A stretch of DNA of 64,000 nucleotides from WTFV01 sp965200895 (GCA_965200895.1 CBDAVM010000001.1:1116001-1180000), one strand, 5' to 3'; positions 7,599-16,367 are shown, counted from the stretch's first letter. Numbers and translations: made by a program. Notes: a model not told the origin generated them from the letters alone.

Positions 7599-9893
7599 GT
7601 GCGTGTTGGCCTGCGGATGTTGCAGCCGGAGACGGTGGGCTGGCTGCGGCAGGAGTTGGTTCGGGGGTCGTTGTCGCGTGCGGCGCTGAGCCGTGGTCTT
7701 TGCGAACGCGACGGGTGGCGCAACGCGCGTGGGTCGCTGTGCTCGGCGTCGGCGCGGAAGGCTTTGCCTGGCTTGGCGGCGGAGCTGGGCCTGCCTCTGC
7801 CGTCGGCGCAGCCGGGTCCGCCGTTGGGTTGTGTGGTCGGGGTCGGGTCTGAGATTTCGCTGACCGAGTTTGCGGGCAGCCTGTCGTCGTTGGGGGAGGT
7901 TCACCTGCGGTTGGCGGAGACGGCGCTTGCGCGTCAGCGGTGTTGTGCACTTCTGGCGGCTGCGCATCCTTTGGGCCGTTGTCGGGCTCCGGGCTGCCGG
8001 GTGACGTATCTGGTGGATTCTTCGGCGGGCGCGTTGGGTGTTTTGAGCTTTGTGTCGGCTCCGCTTCGTCTGGGTCCTCGGGACGCGCATCTGGGCTGGG
8101 ACGCTCGGACGCGGGGGGCACGGATTGGTCAGGTGGTATTGAACGACCGATTCCTGCTGCTTCCCGGGGTTCGTGTTCCGCACTTGGCGTCGCAGGTTCT
8201 GGGCCGTGCGGTGGGTCGTTTGGCGTCGGACTGGGCATTGTGTCACGGGGTTCGTCCGGTTCTGGTGGAGACGTGCGTGGCGTCGTCTCGTCGTGGCACG
8301 AGCTATCGGGCGTCGGGCTGGCGGTGTGTGGGCCGTACGGCGGGTCGTCCTCCGGGGTCATCGGTTTCTGTGGAGCCGAAGGATGTCTGGCTTCGGGGCC
8401 TGGCCCCGGACTGGGCGGAGACGCTGCGTCGGGCTGCGCCCAGGGAGTTGGGTTCGTTTCCGGGGTTGGGGGAGGAGGCTGCGGGCGCCGGCAGTTGGTC
8501 TCGGTGCGAGTATTCGCGTTCGGACCTGGCCGACGGTCGGCTGCGTCGTCGTCTGGCGCAGATGGGTGCGGCCTGGGAGCAACATCCTGGTGCGCCTCTG
8601 CCGGCGGTGTTTGCCGGCAGCGCCGAGCAACAGGCGGCCTACCGTTTCCTGCACAATGGAGCGGTGAGTAGCGCGGACATTCTGCAACCGCATCGGGAGG
8701 CGCTGGTCGAGCGCAGCCGTGCGGAGTCGGTGGTGCTGCTGGTGCAGGACACGACGACGCTCAACTACACGGGTCTTCGGGACAGCACGACCGGGCTGGG
8801 GCCGCTGGGAGAACGGTCTGGCGGCGGTCGGGGTCTGTTCGTGCACGCGGCGGTGGCGTTCACCGAGGGGCGCCGGCCGTTGGGGGTGAGCGGTCTGGAG
8901 ACGTGGGCGCGGCCGGATGGCGCGCCCACGTCCGAGCGCGCATTGGAGAGCCGGCGCTGGTTCCGGGGATTCGACCAGGGTCGCGAATTGGGGCGGGCGT
9001 GTCCGGGCACGCGGGTGGTCGTGGTCGGCGACCGCGAGAGTGACATCCATGCGCTGTTGCAGTGGCAGGCGCAGCATGCGGCTGAAGCGGGGCTGGTGGT
9101 GCGGGCCTGCGCCAGCCGGCGGCGGCGGGTGAAAGTATGGGACGAGCGGTTGCGGGCGATGATGCTCCGGCCGCTGGCGTCTCAGCCGGACTTCGAGACC
9201 CCGGTGCGCACCAACCGGCCGGTGCACATCGACTCGCAGGGCGGCAAGCGGGCGCGCGAGGCGCGCACGGCGCGGACCGAGTTGCGCATCGGGCGGGTGC
9301 AGGTGCAGCCGCCCAAGGACCAGACCGACGCGGCGCCGCTGACGGCCTGGGTGGTGCGGGTGCTCGAAACCGACCCGCCGCCGGGACACGAGCCGCTCGA
9401 ATGGCTGCTGGTGTCGAGCGAAGGCGGCCCGACGGCCGAATGGGCCGAGCGCATTGTCGGCTGGTATGAGACCCGCTGGGGCATCGAAGAGTATTTCCGG
9501 GTGCTCAAGAGCGGCGCCCGCATCGAGGACCGGCGCTTGCAGGAAGCCGACGCGCTGGCCAAGTGCCTGGCCTTCGACGCCATCACCGCCTGGCGGGTGT
9601 GCTCCCTCAGGGGCTACGCGCGCGACGCGCCCGACACGCCGGCAGCCCAGGTCCTGACCGACGACGAGAAGCGCGTGATCGGAGCCGTCGTGCAGGCCGA
9701 AAGACTGCTGCCGCCAGCCGAACGAGACCGGCCATTGCCGCCCGACATCCGCGCCTGGGTGATGCTGCTGGCGCGCATCGCCGGCTGGCGACCGACAAAG
9801 CGTAGACCGCTGCCGGGCAACGAAGTGCTGTGGCGCGCCTGCGTGCAACTACAGATGATGGTACGAGGAGCCCAAGCCGCCCGCGCACCCTGA
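7599..9893 (+). CDS. IS4-family DDE transposase with N-terminal DUF4338 (DruA-like) domain
   Basis: The protein has 764 residues in two halves. Residues about 15-260 resemble DUF4338, the family of the Druantia protein DruA (LRQELVRGSLSRAALSRGLC, then VTYLVDSSAGALGVLSF, then HLASQVLGRAVGRL). Residues about 300-764 form a Tn5-like IS4 transposase: the first catalytic Asp is in LLVQDTTTLNYTG (about 384), the second in VVVGDRESD (about 478), and the YREK signature is Y623, R626, E630, K637 (YETRWGIEEYFRVLK). The start is GTG 7599; ATG 7617 is possible. DUF4338 fused to transposases is known from family databases as I remember them; its role in transposition is not established. This copy is full length. 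Confidence 0.9.
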   Translation: MRVGLRMLQPETVGWLRQELVRGSLSRAALSRGLCERDGWRNARGSLCSASARKALPGLAAELGLPLPSAQPGPPLGCVVGVGSEISLTEFAGSLSSLGEVHLRLAETALARQRCCALLAAAHPLGRCRAPGCRVTYLVDSSAGALGVLSFVSAPLRLGPRDAHLGWDARTRGARIGQVVLNDRFLLLPGVRVPHLASQVLGRAVGRLASDWALCHGVRPVLVETCVASSRRGTSYRASGWRCVGRTAGRPPGSSVSVEPKDVWLRGLAPDWAETLRRAAPRELGSFPGLGEEAAGAGSWSRCEYSRSDLADGRLRRRLAQMGAAWEQHPGAPLPAVFAGSAEQQAAYRFLHNGAVSSADILQPHREALVERSRAESVVLLVQDTTTLNYTGLRDSTTGLGPLGERSGGGRGLFVHAAVAFTEGRRPLGVSGLETWARPDGAPTSERALESRRWFRGFDQGRELGRACPGTRVVVVGDRESDIHALLQWQAQHAAEAGLVVRACASRRRRVKVWDERLRAMMLRPLASQPDFETPVRTNRPVHIDSQGGKRAREARTARTELRIGRVQVQPPKDQTDAAPLTAWVVRVLETDPPPGHEPLEWLLVSSEGGPTAEWAERIVGWYETRWGIEEYFRVLKSGARIEDRRLQEADALAKCLAFDAITAWRVCSLRGYARDAPDTPAAQVLTDDEKRVIGAVVQAERLLPPAERDRPLPPDIRAWVMLLARIAGWRPTKRRPLPGNEVLWRACVQLQMMVRGAQAARAP

Positions 9894-9945
9894 ACCGCAA
9901 CCCGAATCGACGTAGACCGGGCGACCAACGCCGGACCGTTCCTGA

Positions 9946-9967
9946 GTCAACCGTGATGTAGCGCTAG
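9946..9967 (-). repeat. right terminal inverted repeat, IS copy 1
   Basis: This end pairs with 7547-7568. Immediately outside it the sequence continues the broken dmsC gene (9968-9992, minus strand). Confidence 0.85.
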
Positions 9968-10074
9968 GGCGACCGCTCCCTCCGGCGCTCACAGACTATC
10001 GTCGTCTCGTACGGGAAGACACGTCCCGTCGACGATACCCGGCGCCCGCTCCCTCCGGCGGGTCATGAGACACG

Positions 10075-10124
10075 CGGTATCATTCCGCGTGGGCGCGATG
10101 CTCCGGTATCATTCCGCGTGGGCG
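10075..10124. repeat. 21-bp perfect direct repeat upstream of thyX
   Basis: Bases 10075-10095 recur exactly at 10104-10124 (unit cggtatcattccgcgtgggc plus one G; period 29 bp). It lies in the divergent region between dmsC and thyX, where it could be a regulator site or a short tandem duplication. A second short repeat, ccgctccctccggcg, occurs near 9974 and 10048. Confidence 0.75.
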
Positions 10125-10175
10125 GGGTGCCGTGTTCGGCGGTCGGCGCGGCCATCCGGTTGAGGGGCATGCTGC

Positions 10176-11942
10176 GTGCCCGCACCCGCCGCTCCGCAGA
10201 CCTTCACGACCGCCGAGGCCACCGCGCTGGCTCCCTTCTTCGGCAACACCGACAAGCCGATCTTCGTTCTGAGAAACCTGCCCGAGGTGGTCAAGGGCGC
10301 GCTCTTCGCACGCTACTCGCGCTCGGCGAAATCGGTCCGGCGGCTGTTTCTCGACGAGTTCCTCGACGCACTCGGGAACCGCGGCGACACGGCGGACGAC
10401 GCGGCGCGGGGCGCGGGTGCGGGGCCCGGCGAGGCGCGCGCGGACCGCCTCTACCAGCGCGTCGTCGACGAGTACGGCGACGACTCGGTAACCCAGGTCG
10501 GCGGCGCGCACATCGCCTGCGAAGGGGTTTCGAACGTCCTGACGAAGGTGCTCGAGCGCGGTCGGCTGATGGCCTACATCGAACAGTCCACGCGCTTCGT
10601 GCCGTACACGGACCGTCCCGGCGGCCGCTGGAAGTACGTCGTGCCGGACGAGATCGTCGACGCTGCGGATCGCCGCGCCTTCGAGGCGACGCTCGACCGG
10701 GCGTTCGAGACCTACGCCCGCTGGATCGAACCGCTGCAGCAGCACTACCGCGACCGGTTCCCGAAGGCCGTCGGCGATTCCGACGCCGTGCATCGGGCCG
10801 TGATCCGCGCCCGCGCGCTCGATGCGCTCCGGGGCCTGCTGCCGGCCGCCACGCGGTCCAACGTCGGGATCTACGGTTCGGGTCAGGCGTACGAGATGCT
10901 GCTGCTCCGGATGCGGGCGCATCGGCTGGCCGAGGCGCGCGCGGCGGGCGACCTGATGCTGACGGAGCTGCGAAAGGTGATCCCGGCCTTCCTGCGGCGG
11001 GTCGACCGGGCGGACCGCGGCGTCCGCTGGAGCGACTACCTGCAGGCGTGCGAGCGGCGGACCCGCGCCCTGGCGACCGAGGTGACGGCCGGCGCAGGGC
11101 CCGACGCCATGGACCTGCGCTCCGACGGCGGCCGAGCGCCCGACGCACGGACGGACGGCGGACCCGCATGCGCCGACGGCGACCCGGATGACGCCGGGAG
11201 CAGGGCGCCCGGCGGGCCGGGCGCCGGCGTGACGCTCGCCGACTGCGACCCGGACGGCGAGATCAAGGTGGTGGCGGCGGCGCTCTACGCAGCCTCCCGG
11301 CTGCCCTTCGACCGTCTCCTCGCCATCGCCCGCGGCATGACGGCGGAAGAACGGATGCGGGTGCTGCAGACGTACGTCGGCGACCGCGAGAACCGCCGGC
11401 ACCGCCCCGGCCGGGCCTTCGAACATACGACCTACACCTTCGACATCGTGTCGGACTACGGCGCATTCCGCGACCTGCAACGCCACCGCATGCTGACCGT
11501 CGACTGGCAGGACCTGACGACGCACGACGGCTGTGCGGCGCCGCCGGCCGCCGTCGTCGAGGTCGGCGCGCTCGCCGACTGGCGGCGGGTGATGGACGAC
11601 TCGGCCGCGTTGCACGAGCGGATCGCCGGCCGCTACTCCACGGCGGTCGCGCAGTACGCGGTCTCGATGGCCTACCACATCCGCTACTGCCTGCGCCTGA
11701 ACGCGCGGGAGGCAATGCACGTCATCGAGCTGCGGACCTCGCCCCAGGGACATCCGTCCTACCGACGCATCTGCCAGCGGATGCACCAGCTCATCGCCGA
11801 CGGGGCGGGTCACGCGGCGATCGCGGCGGCGATGGCCTTCGCCGATCACTCGGACGCCGACATCGGACGCCTGCAGGCCGAGCGCGCCAGCGAGAAGAAG
11901 CGCGGGGTGCGACAGTCCGGGGCCGGAGACGAAGGGCGTTGA
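10176..11942 (+). CDS. ThyX-family flavin-dependent thymidylate synthase, double-domain long form
   Basis: The family makes dTMP from dUMP using FAD, NADPH and methylene-tetrahydrofolate. This 588-residue protein is about twice the usual length and contains two ThyX-like halves. In the first half the signature RHRxxSxNExSxR appears as RGRLMAYIEQSTRF (from about residue 129). In the second it appears as RHRMLTVDWQDL (RHR at 436-438), after DYGAFRDLQ. Neither half has the canonical motif complete, so catalysis may need both. They are separated by a low-complexity Asp/Gly/Arg-rich linker (about 305-350). The start GTG at 10176 has GAGGGG about 8 bases upstream. It stands alone on the plus strand. 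Long ThyX-like proteins exist in databases; activity of this form is an inference. Confidence 0.8.
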   Translation: MPAPAAPQTFTTAEATALAPFFGNTDKPIFVLRNLPEVVKGALFARYSRSAKSVRRLFLDEFLDALGNRGDTADDAARGAGAGPGEARADRLYQRVVDEYGDDSVTQVGGAHIACEGVSNVLTKVLERGRLMAYIEQSTRFVPYTDRPGGRWKYVVPDEIVDAADRRAFEATLDRAFETYARWIEPLQQHYRDRFPKAVGDSDAVHRAVIRARALDALRGLLPAATRSNVGIYGSGQAYEMLLLRMRAHRLAEARAAGDLMLTELRKVIPAFLRRVDRADRGVRWSDYLQACERRTRALATEVTAGAGPDAMDLRSDGGRAPDARTDGGPACADGDPDDAGSRAPGGPGAGVTLADCDPDGEIKVVAAALYAASRLPFDRLLAIARGMTAEERMRVLQTYVGDRENRRHRPGRAFEHTTYTFDIVSDYGAFRDLQRHRMLTVDWQDLTTHDGCAAPPAAVVEVGALADWRRVMDDSAALHERIAGRYSTAVAQYAVSMAYHIRYCLRLNAREAMHVIELRTSPQGHPSYRRICQRMHQLIADGAGHAAIAAAMAFADHSDADIGRLQAERASEKKRGVRQSGAGDEGR

Positions 11943-12039
11943 TCGCGCCGGCGTCTCCCCCGGTCACGCCCGTCGCCGGCGGCGGCGCCGCCCACAGCAC
12001 CGTCCCCGGCCGGCCAGTCCGCCGGTTCCCGGCGGGCTG

Positions 12040-14727
12040 CTACCGCTGCGGCAGTTTGCTCGACAGGCCGCCGGCGGCCGGCAGGTAGCAGAGCCGGACG
12101 TAGTCCATCACCATCCGGTCGGCGTTGAAGCGCCAGCCGAGGGTGCGGATGGCCCGCTTCATGCGCGCCGTCCAGGCGCGCGGCACGCCGTCCGGGTCGC
12201 GGTCGTAGTAGAGGGGGACGACTTCCTCCTCAAGGACCCGCAGGAGATCCTCGGCATCGCGCCGATCGTGCGCCTCGGGCGACGTGTGCGGCTCGCCCGC
12301 GCCGATCGCGAACCCGTTCGTGCCGTCGTAGGCTTCCGCCCACCAGCCGTCGAGGACCGACAGGTTCAGGCCGCCGTTCAGCAGGACCTTCTGCCCGCTG
12401 GTGCCGGACGCCTCCTGGGGCCGGCGCGGGTTGTTGAGCCAGACGTCGACGCCCTGGACGAGCTGTCGGCCGAGACTGATGTCGTAGTCCTCGAGCAGGA
12501 CCAGCTTGCCGATGAAGCGCGCATCCCGGCTGAGCTCGTGGATCTGGCGCAGCACGCCCTTGGCCGGCTCGTCGCGCGGGTGGGCCTTGCCCGCGATCAC
12601 GAACTGGATGGGGCGCTGCGGGTCGTTGACCAGGTTTGCCAGGCGGTCCGGGTCCTGCAGAAACAGTGACGCCCGCTTGTAGGTGGCGACGCGGCGGGCG
12701 AAACCGATTGTCAGGGCGTCCTGGCTGAGCGCGTGGGACAACTGCTCCAGGACCACGGCCGGCTCGCCGCGGCGCGACGCCTCGCGCAGGACCTGCCGCC
12801 GCACGTAGTCGAGAAGGCGGATCTTGAGCGCCACGTGGGTCTCCCACAGCGCCCCGTCGCTGACGTTCTCGATGCCGGCCGAGATCTCCGGGAGAGCGTC
12901 CTCCTGCGAGACCTCGGTGGGAAGGTGCCGGTCGTACAACTGCTGCATCTGCGGCGCCAGCCAGCTCGGCACGTGAATCCCGTTGGTGATGTGTCCGATC
13001 GGGACGTCCTCCTCGGGGCGGTCGCCCCAGAGTCCTCTCCACATGTGCCGCGTGACGTCGCCGTGCAACGACGACACCGCGTTCGCCCGGCGGGAGACCC
13101 GGAGTCCCAGCACGGTCATGCAGAACTCCTCGCCCGCATCGTCCGGATTCACCCGCCCGAGACTCATCAGCCGCTCGTGGGAGATGCCCAGGGTGTCACG
13201 CAGCGGTCCCAGGTGTTCGTCCACGAGGTCGGACGCAAAACGGTCGTGCCCGGCCGGCACCGGCGTATGGGTCGTGAAGACGGTGCGCCGGGCGACCTGT
13301 CGGACCGCCGTCTCGAAGTCGATCCCCTGGCGGTCCATCCCGCGCCGGACTGCCTCCAGCACCGCGAAGGCGCTGTGGCCCTCGTTCAGATGGAAGACGC
13401 CCGGCACGATGCCCAGCGCGTGCAGCGCCTTCAGCCCGCCGATGCCCAGCAGCAGCTCCTGGCGGATCCGCACCCGTACGTCGCCGCCGTAGAGCCGCGC
13501 CGTCAGCGCACGATCCTGGGGCGTGTTGCCCTCGACATCGGAGTCGAGCAGCAACAGGGTGCGCCGGCCGACGGCCGCCTGCCACACGCGGGCGCGCAGG
13601 GTTCCGTCGCGGGTCTCGATCTGCGGCACGATCGCGTTGCCGTCGGACCCCACGGCCGGTTCGAGCGCCAGTCTGGCGACGTCGACCTCGGCGTATTCCT
13701 CCTGCTGCCAGCCGGAGGCGTCGAGCCGCTGGCGGAAGTAGCCCTGGCCGTAGAACAGGCCCACGCCGACGAGCGGGACGCCCAGGTCGGAGGCGCTCTT
13801 GATATGGTCGCCGGCCAGGACGCCGAGTCCGCCCGAATAGATCGGCAGCGATTCGTGGATCCCGAACTCGGCCGAGAAGTAGGCGACCGGCTGGCGCCGC
13901 AGCACCCCGGCGTGCGTATCCCCCCAGGTGGCGGGGCGCTCCCGGTACTCCTGCAGGCGCCGGAACGTGTGGTTGATCCGGTGCGCCAGCGCGAGGTCGC
14001 CGATGCGCTCGTCGAGATCGTCGAGCGGCATCTCCGACAGCAGCGCCACCGGGTTGCGCCCCAGCTCTTCCCAGCGCGCCGGATCGAGATCCTGGAACAG
14101 GCTCATGGCGCTGGCGTCCCAGCTCCACCACATGTTCCGGGCGAGCGTCCAGAGCCGGCGCTGGAGCGGCCCGATCGACTGATCGCGCTCGCGGACCTGG
14201 GCGACGATGGGACTTATTTCACCGGCGGCCAGCAGCAGCGAGGCGATCTCGTCGTCCGAGAAGCTCCGCTCCTCGACCGTCTGCACGATCAGCACGCCCT
14301 GCAGCAGCTCCCGGTCGATCAGGGGGACGCCCAGGAACGCGTAGTACGGATCCTCGCCGGTCTCCGCGAAGTGCTTGAAGCGCGGATGCCGCTTCACGTT
14401 CGGCACCTCGATCGGCCGCAACTGCTCGGCGACCAGCCCCGCCAGTCCCTCGTGGAGCTCCATCCGCACCTTGCCGACGCTCTCGGGGCGCAGGCCGACG
14501 GTGGCGGCGAGCACGAGGTGGGTGCGATCCGATTCGAGCAGGTAAATCGAGCAGACGTCCACCCCCATCCGGGTCTGAAGCTGCTGAACGCCGGCCGTCA
14601 GGGTCGCCGTCGGGTCGACATGTCGTGTGGTCAGGTGCATTACCTCGCGGAGATCACGGTGGGCGGTGCGTCGGGGATCGTCGTGGACGAGGCGCGGCGG
14701 CGTCAAGGTGGGCATGCCCTGTCGCAC
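12040..14727 (-). CDS. alpha-glucan (glycogen) phosphorylase with N-terminal GAF domain
   Basis: Phosphorolysis of glycogen or maltodextrin to glucose-1-phosphate is expected. From about residue 185 the protein is a GlgP of the DUF3417-containing branch (LWTLARNMWWSWDASAMSLF). It has the GLGVLAGDHIKSASDLG motif, the FHLNEGHSAFAVLE motif, and the PLP site EASGTSGQKVLLNGG with K780 as the Schiff-base lysine. Residues about 20-165 are a GAF domain close in sequence to that of PtsP (VDVCSIYLLESDRTHLVLAATVGL, then AFLGVPLIDRELLQGVLIVQ). GAF domains bind small ligands, so allosteric control is likely, but the ligand is unknown. The next gene upstream in transcription is a sugar-nucleotide pyrophosphorylase 63 bp away, suggesting a carbohydrate operon. 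The start ATG 14727 is tentative; 14715 is also possible. Confidence 0.9.
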   Translation of the reverse strand: MRQGMPTLTPPRLVHDDPRRTAHRDLREVMHLTTRHVDPTATLTAGVQQLQTRMGVDVCSIYLLESDRTHLVLAATVGLRPESVGKVRMELHEGLAGLVAEQLRPIEVPNVKRHPRFKHFAETGEDPYYAFLGVPLIDRELLQGVLIVQTVEERSFSDDEIASLLLAAGEISPIVAQVRERDQSIGPLQRRLWTLARNMWWSWDASAMSLFQDLDPARWEELGRNPVALLSEMPLDDLDERIGDLALAHRINHTFRRLQEYRERPATWGDTHAGVLRRQPVAYFSAEFGIHESLPIYSGGLGVLAGDHIKSASDLGVPLVGVGLFYGQGYFRQRLDASGWQQEEYAEVDVARLALEPAVGSDGNAIVPQIETRDGTLRARVWQAAVGRRTLLLLDSDVEGNTPQDRALTARLYGGDVRVRIRQELLLGIGGLKALHALGIVPGVFHLNEGHSAFAVLEAVRRGMDRQGIDFETAVRQVARRTVFTTHTPVPAGHDRFASDLVDEHLGPLRDTLGISHERLMSLGRVNPDDAGEEFCMTVLGLRVSRRANAVSSLHGDVTRHMWRGLWGDRPEEDVPIGHITNGIHVPSWLAPQMQQLYDRHLPTEVSQEDALPEISAGIENVSDGALWETHVALKIRLLDYVRRQVLREASRRGEPAVVLEQLSHALSQDALTIGFARRVATYKRASLFLQDPDRLANLVNDPQRPIQFVIAGKAHPRDEPAKGVLRQIHELSRDARFIGKLVLLEDYDISLGRQLVQGVDVWLNNPRRPQEASGTSGQKVLLNGGLNLSVLDGWWAEAYDGTNGFAIGAGEPHTSPEAHDRRDAEDLLRVLEEEVVPLYYDRDPDGVPRAWTARMKRAIRTLGWRFNADRMVMDYVRLCYLPAAGGLSSKLPQR

Positions 14728-14790
14728 CGGACGAGCGGGCGGGGACCGACGATGAGCCGGGGCTGCTCCCGGCCCACCGTCGCCGGGCGA

Positions 14791-15798
14791 TCAGCTCGCG
14801 GCGGCTTCGGCCACCGGGTTCCCGCCGGCCGGCGCCACCGAACGGAACTCGCGCGGCGTCCGCTCCTCTTCCAGCAGTCGCAGGCTGAAGGCGGGCTGCC
14901 TGCCGATCGCCAGCAGGGACTCGACGATGCGAACGGGCTGTCCCCAGTCGTTCCACATGACGCCGTCGAGGGGCTGCATCGCGATGCGATCGGATGCCCG
15001 CTCAAGCAGTCCCGAGGAGAAGTTGACCCGCGGCATGGTCTCGTACAACTCGTCGAGCACCTCCTTCTCCCGCGGCTTGCCGATGGAGGTCCGCAGGACC
15101 TCGAAGAAGGGGATCAGGTTCGGAAGCCGCTCGTGCGCGACCTCCCACAGGGTGCGGGCGCGGGCCGCCAGCACCAGCGTGTTCCACAGCGCGCCGCGCG
15201 CGTGGAGTCGGGCCGCTTCCGGCGGCGCCGGTTTCTCGACGAAGGACTCGACCGCCAGCACGCGGTGTGTCGGCTGGCGTCCGAGGTCGTCGGACGGCAC
15301 GATCCAGCCGTACTCGTCCTCGATGTCGGTCGGCGCGGCGCCCAGCAGGATGATCCGGTCCCGGAGTCGCTCCGCGGCCTCGATCGCCACCTGCACCTTC
15401 GCCACGAACCGCCATTCGGGGTACACGAAATGGTCCGAGGGAAGCAGGACCACAGTGGCGTCGGGATCCCGGTGCATGGCGTACGCCAACCCCAGAAACA
15501 CCCCGGGCGCCGTGTCCCGGTTGGCCGGCTGCTCGATGAACGTCCCGTCGGTCGCCCGCGTCGCACGAGTGGCGAGCACGTCGCGGTGATGCCGGCCGAC
15601 GATCGTCAGGATGCGGCGGGGATCGCACAGGCACGCGGCGCGATCGAGGGTATGGTCCAGCATCGAGCGCGTGCCGGTGAACGTGCAGTACTGCTTGGGA
15701 ACGTGACGGCCGAGCCAGCGTTCGGTCAACGGCCGCAGACGCATTCCATCGCCGCCGGCCAGCACTACTGCCATCGGTTGTGTCCGTGACGTCGTCAT
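14791..15798 (-). CDS. mannose-1-phosphate guanylyltransferase-like nucleotidyltransferase
   Basis: This sugar-nucleotide pyrophosphorylase transfers a nucleotide onto a sugar 1-phosphate. The N-terminal LAGGDGMRLRPLT motif and PKQYCTFTG are the nucleotide-binding and activator signatures of ManC-type enzymes. FVEKPAPPEAARLHARGALWNT matches the FVEKP...WN block of mannose-1-phosphate guanylyltransferases. At 335 residues it has only the transferase domain, with no isomerase domain. The ATG at 15798 has GGAAGG about 9 bases upstream. It precedes the GAF-phosphorylase gene, so the pair probably serves storage or surface polysaccharide metabolism. GDP-mannose as product is likely but not certain. 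Confidence 0.8.
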   Translation of the reverse strand: MTTSRTQPMAVVLAGGDGMRLRPLTERWLGRHVPKQYCTFTGTRSMLDHTLDRAACLCDPRRILTIVGRHHRDVLATRATRATDGTFIEQPANRDTAPGVFLGLAYAMHRDPDATVVLLPSDHFVYPEWRFVAKVQVAIEAAERLRDRIILLGAAPTDIEDEYGWIVPSDDLGRQPTHRVLAVESFVEKPAPPEAARLHARGALWNTLVLAARARTLWEVAHERLPNLIPFFEVLRTSIGKPREKEVLDELYETMPRVNFSSGLLERASDRIAMQPLDGVMWNDWGQPVRIVESLLAIGRQPAFSLRLLEEERTPREFRSVAPAGGNPVAEAAAS

Positions 15799-16367
15799 TG
15801 CTTTGCCTTCCGCCTGCCTCGTTCCGCGGTCTCGCTGGAACAGAGGTCGTCAAATGCGACAATGCCGTTGCGGGCGACGCGGGCAGTCCACACAAATGTC
15901 GTGGCAGCGCGCCCGCGTCGCCGCCCGCGTTCCGCGGGACGAATGATTCGGAGTCAACCCTACCGCGGCGGTGTGTCCGGCCCGGGTCAAGGGGGTTTCG
16001 GCCCCGTCAAAGGTCGCCGTCGCCCCCTGCCGATGCGGATGAGGCCGGCCGCCCGTCAGTCCGAGAAGCAAGACTCGTGCCGACGTTGACGATCCGGGGT
16101 TGCCGTGGACTGGCAGGCCCGCTGCATCAACAACAAGGCGGCTGCCGACACGATACGGCTCCCGTCCCGCTGGTGTCCGGGCCATTCCGCACCGAGCACA
16201 AGCCGACAATACTGTCGGGCGCGTGGAATCGGCCGACAAATACGCAGGTAACGGTGTACCGGTCCACGAACGAGTCGAGCTTCCGGATGGCAGACGCGCC
16301 CGGGAAGGGATGACGCCAGCAGGCCGAATCTCAGTTCCGCATCAAGAATAACACACCGAGCGGCGGC
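15799..16367. other. 569-bp stretch without a convincing gene
   Basis: It holds the upstream region of the pyrophosphorylase gene and the left flank of IS copy 2. The open frames here are Arg/Pro-rich shadows without a ribosome binding site or family signature. No part of it resembles the missing 5' half of the desaturase that continues on the other side of the IS. Confidence 0.6.

Larger units (their letters stand above)
7547..9967 (+). mobile_element. IS4-type insertion sequence, copy 1 (intact transposase)
   Basis: The element is 2421 bp including the CTAG at both ends, with one transposase gene. The ends form a 22-bp imperfect inverted repeat (19 of 22 match), starting ctagcgct on each side. 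The same element recurs at 16368-18787 in the same orientation. The interrupted dmsC frame is repaired exactly if CTAG is the duplicated 4-bp target, so the element proper may be 7551-9963. The left half of the plus strand is rich in G and T and the right tail rich in A and C, unlike neighbouring genes. Confidence 0.95.

Noticed and set aside
7558..8361. Antisense 267-residue frame within the IS as a passenger gene
   Set aside because: It is present in both copies only because the DNA is duplicated. Its Pro/Thr/Ser-rich composition mirrors the G/T-rich coding strand, and no start signal or family was seen.
9989..10066. A 25-codon minus-strand ORF (MTRRRERAPGIVDG...) whose TGA overlaps the old dmsC GTG
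   Set aside because: The overlap is suggestive of coupling, but it is very short, has no recognisable family, and its repeat-containing upstream region looks like leader DNA. It is not listed as a gene.
12733..15789. A very long open frame on the plus strand opposite the phosphorylase and pyrophosphorylase genes
   Set aside because: It is antisense to two clear genes, rich in Arg, His and Gln, and has no domain. Long shadow frames are expected at this GC content. The same applies to the frames opposite 4348-6546, 23758-25977, 27198-29195, 34742-37780 and 60150-62843.
15850..16239. 129-residue minus-strand frame in the gap before IS copy 2
   Set aside because: No ribosome binding site, low-complexity Arg/Thr content and no similarity to known proteins.
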